A stretch of DNA of 64,000 nucleotides from Halopseudomonas phragmitis (GTDB lineage Bacteria > Pseudomonadota > Gammaproteobacteria > Pseudomonadales > Pseudomonadaceae), in assembly GCF_002056295.1 (NCBI RefSeq), contig NZ_CP020100.1, positions 3,867,501 to 3,931,500 on the forward strand. Reading direction: 5' to 3'. Of the stretch, positions 62,626 through 64,000 are shown in pieces; positions within the stretch are counted from its first letter, which is position 1, and every line of letters begins with the position of its first letter. The position numbers and the translations under genes were made by a program. The notes below the pieces were generated by a model. The model made no database searches and had not been told where the DNA came from. It was given only the letters and a program-made list of their open reading frames with translations.

Positions 62626-62649
62626 AAAAAAACCCGCACACAGCGGGTT
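62626..62649 (-). terminator. Terminator immediately before the endolysin gene
   Basis: On the minus strand AACCCGC-TGTGT-GCGGGTT runs into a T7 stretch followed by GTGCCTGGAG, the endolysin ribosome site. The 16 bases TTTTTTGTGCCTGGAG are identical to those before the Rz-like gene. Confidence 0.78.
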
Positions 62650-62742
62650 ATGAGACATAGTTCAATTTTGTTTCAGGCTGGCTATAGCATTATTTGGAAG
62701 TCAGCACGAGCGCATCGAGTTGACCTTTCAAGTGATTGGATT

Positions 62743-62768
62743 ACCGGCTCCCTGGGGCCGGTTTTTTT
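62743..62768 (+). terminator. Plus-strand Rho-independent terminator
   Basis: ACCGGC and GCCGGT pair around a short interior that can extend the stem, followed by a run of seven T. It faces plus-strand transcripts that run past the small coupled genes and through the endolysin region. Confidence 0.75.
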
Positions 62769-62825
62769 ACTGGCAGCCCTCACACCAGCCGCCACGCACC
62801 CCAGTTAAAAAAGGCCTGGAATCGG

Positions 62826-63941
62826 TTAAATCAGACTAGGCGTCAACGCGACAACAACGTTAGCCCCGTCAGCCCAGGCCACCGACTGCTCAAGCGGTAC
62901 ATCGAAGTACCAGAAAAACTGCCCGCTGGATTCGTGATCAATCAGAAACGCCTGCTCGCCAGAAGGCAAGCTGGGACCGCTTAGGTAGTAGCGGGCAGCC
63001 TGATCCTGAGCCAGTGATTCAGGGCTACTCCCCTCAATTCTAAGGGTGTAATCGTCGCCAGACTCAACAACATAGAGCCCTGTGACCACAACCCCATCAA
63101 TGCCACCAAGCTCGGTTGATGCCGAGTTGAGAGACCCCATCGACGTGTCAGACCGGTATCCCTTCTCGACAGAACCGCCCTCACTGTACGACCCAACAGT
63201 TATATCGATAACAAAAGACTCAGGCGGGTCTATCGGGGACAGAGTCAGCGTGACTTGCTGCCCAACAGTCCAACCAGCAGATGCATCCATGTCAGAGAAC
63301 ATAATCTCCCACTCGGCCCCCTCATCTGCCGGCCAAACAACAAGCTCAGCAACCATCCCAGCCGGCACCCCGGTTCCCGCCACCGCGTAATACTGGATCG
63401 GAAACAAGCCTTCACAAGCACCCCAGGCATAGATCCCATGGGCCTCCCAGCCCGGCTCCAGCCAGCTGTCGGATGCAACCTCATAAACACTCAAAGCCAC
63501 CCCGGCAACCTCGGCCGGCGCGGCCAGAAGCTCACCGGCAAGCGGGTCAGCCCGGTATCCGTAGACCCGGGAATACGACTCAGACTCAGCCGATAGCTCA
63601 CCCACCACAAACACGAACTCAAGCTCACCCTCCGGGGGTTGCGGCGGATTCTCCAGCGCCGCCAGCCGGGCAAAAATGTCCTGCAACACCCCCGCAGTAA
63701 TAGCGCAGTACGCCCAGCTACCCTCCGGCCAGAGTTGATCATCGGTACCTTCCAACCCGCGCACCAGCTCAGCCAGGCCGGCCTGGACGGTGGCCTGCAC
63801 AATCTCCCAGCGGGTGGGCGTTGTCAGGCTGTCTGTCAGGGTGAGGCGGTAAAGGCCATCGGGGATGTCAATGGCAACAATCGCCGGGCCAGGGTCCAGC
63901 ACTATCGGGGCACTGAAGTTGTTTAGAAAAGAAAGATTCAT
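62826..63941 (-). CDS. Phage tail-region protein, 371 residues
   Basis: A beta-rich, acidic protein. The first 90 residues (LDPGPAIVAIDIPDGLYRLTLTD, later SWAYCAITAGVLQDIFARL) have the look of phage tail or baseplate-associated proteins. A proline-rich hinge (NPPQPPEGE) separates a long Ser/Gly-rich beta region that may be fibre- or adhesin-like. It starts in a TGATG overlap with the upstream gene. I do not recognise a named family, so the tail role is inferred from composition and position. Confidence 0.6.
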   Translation of the reverse strand: MNLSFLNNFSAPIVLDPGPAIVAIDIPDGLYRLTLTDSLTTPTRWEIVQATVQAGLAELVRGLEGTDDQLWPEGSWAYCAITAGVLQDIFARLAALENPPQPPEGELEFVFVVGELSAESESYSRVYGYRADPLAGELLAAPAEVAGVALSVYEVASDSWLEPGWEAHGIYAWGACEGLFPIQYYAVAGTGVPAGMVAELVVWPADEGAEWEIMFSDMDASAGWTVGQQVTLTLSPIDPPESFVIDITVGSYSEGGSVEKGYRSDTSMGSLNSASTELGGIDGVVVTGLYVVESGDDYTLRIEGSSPESLAQDQAARYYLSGPSLPSGEQAFLIDHESSGQFFWYFDVPLEQSVAWADGANVVVALTPSLI

Positions 63942-64000
63942 CAGATCCACCCGGCGATCAAAATGTCAGGGTAGTCGACCACTCTAGCAGTCTCGCCCGT
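63941..64000 (-). CDS. C-terminal end of an upstream phage protein (partial)
   Basis: Nineteen codons and a TGA are open from the window edge: the peptide ends VVDYPDILIAGWI. The stop overlaps the next ATG (TGATG), which indicates an operon with the tail-region protein. Too short for assignment. Confidence 0.6.
   Translation of the reverse strand, partial: TGETARVVDYPDILIAGWI

Larger units (their letters stand above)
56303..64000. mobile_element. Left part of a prophage or phage-tail element inserted in mutS
   Basis: All genes from here to the window end are phage-like or small unknown genes: Bro-N antirepressor, spanins, M15 endolysin and tail proteins, plus defence and moron-type cargo. 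The element begins inside mutS next to cinA, a locus used by tailocins and prophages in pseudomonads. No integrase, capsid or terminase gene is visible in this part, so a prophage and an R/F-type tailocin cannot be told apart. Confidence 0.85.

Noticed and set aside
1..64000. CRISPR arrays, insertion sequences and rRNA genes.
   Set aside because: No regularly spaced direct repeats, transposase genes or rRNA segments were seen on reading either strand.

Overview
The window looks like a chromosomal segment of a gamma-proteobacterium of the Pseudomonadaceae. This rests on the recX-recA-cinA block, a dgkA/erdR pair, an SSS-domain hybrid kinase of the MxtR/CrbS type, azlCD and a DTW-domain protein. 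An assignment to Pseudomonas/Halopseudomonas is inference; no 16S gene is present.

Region 1 (1-39.6 kb) is one large steroid / bile-acid catabolic cluster. Recognisable parts are: a 3-alpha-hydroxysteroid dehydrogenase (HsdA-like); seven short-chain dehydrogenases in all; two fumarate-reductase-fold FAD dehydrogenases, one a clear 3-ketosteroid delta1-dehydrogenase; a KshB-like reductase; HsaA- and HsaB-like flavin monooxygenase components; and the HsaE-HsaG-HsaF meta-cleavage tail. There are two CoA ligases (one FadD3-like), two acyl-CoA dehydrogenase pairs that look like split alpha/beta heteromers, and an igr-like ChsH2/ChsH1/Ltp2 module for side-chain retro-aldol cleavage. A DUF1302/DUF1329 envelope pair, an MFS transporter, a Tat-exported amidase, an aldehyde dehydrogenase and a chemoreceptor complete the set. 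KshA, the extradiol dioxygenase (HsaC), the hydrolase (HsaD), IpdAB and any regulator gene are not in view. Seven promoters of the cluster carry the same 18-bp palindrome, ATCGTC-N6-GACGAT, always about 55-115 bp before the start codon. I read it as the operator of one regulator controlling the whole cluster.

Region 2 (39.8-56.2 kb) is ordinary core chromosome: tRNA-Ser(GGA), an enoyl-CoA hydratase-like gene, a YdjM-like membrane protein, an MFS transporter, azlCD, mxtR/crbS-like kinase, dgkA, erdR/crbR-like regulator, an EamA permease, a DTW tRNA-modifying enzyme, a small exported protein, an MBL-fold RNase, a LOG-family protein, recX, recA (with a LexA box) and cinA.

Region 3 (56.3 kb to the end) is the left end of a prophage or phage-tail element. 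Just after cinA the first 16 codons of mutS can be read, ending in the conserved HTPMMQQ, and then the frame runs into foreign sequence and stops. The element is therefore inserted inside the 5' end of mutS. Its genes read mostly right to left: tail proteins, an M15-type endolysin, Rz/Rz1 spanins, an AAA ATPase plus DUF4435 TOPRIM-like pair resembling the PARIS (AriA/AriB) anti-phage system, small phage proteins and a Bro-N antirepressor. A two-gene membrane-protein cassette on the opposite strand lies between endolysin and spanin. Both lysis genes are preceded by the same terminator-plus-RBS module.
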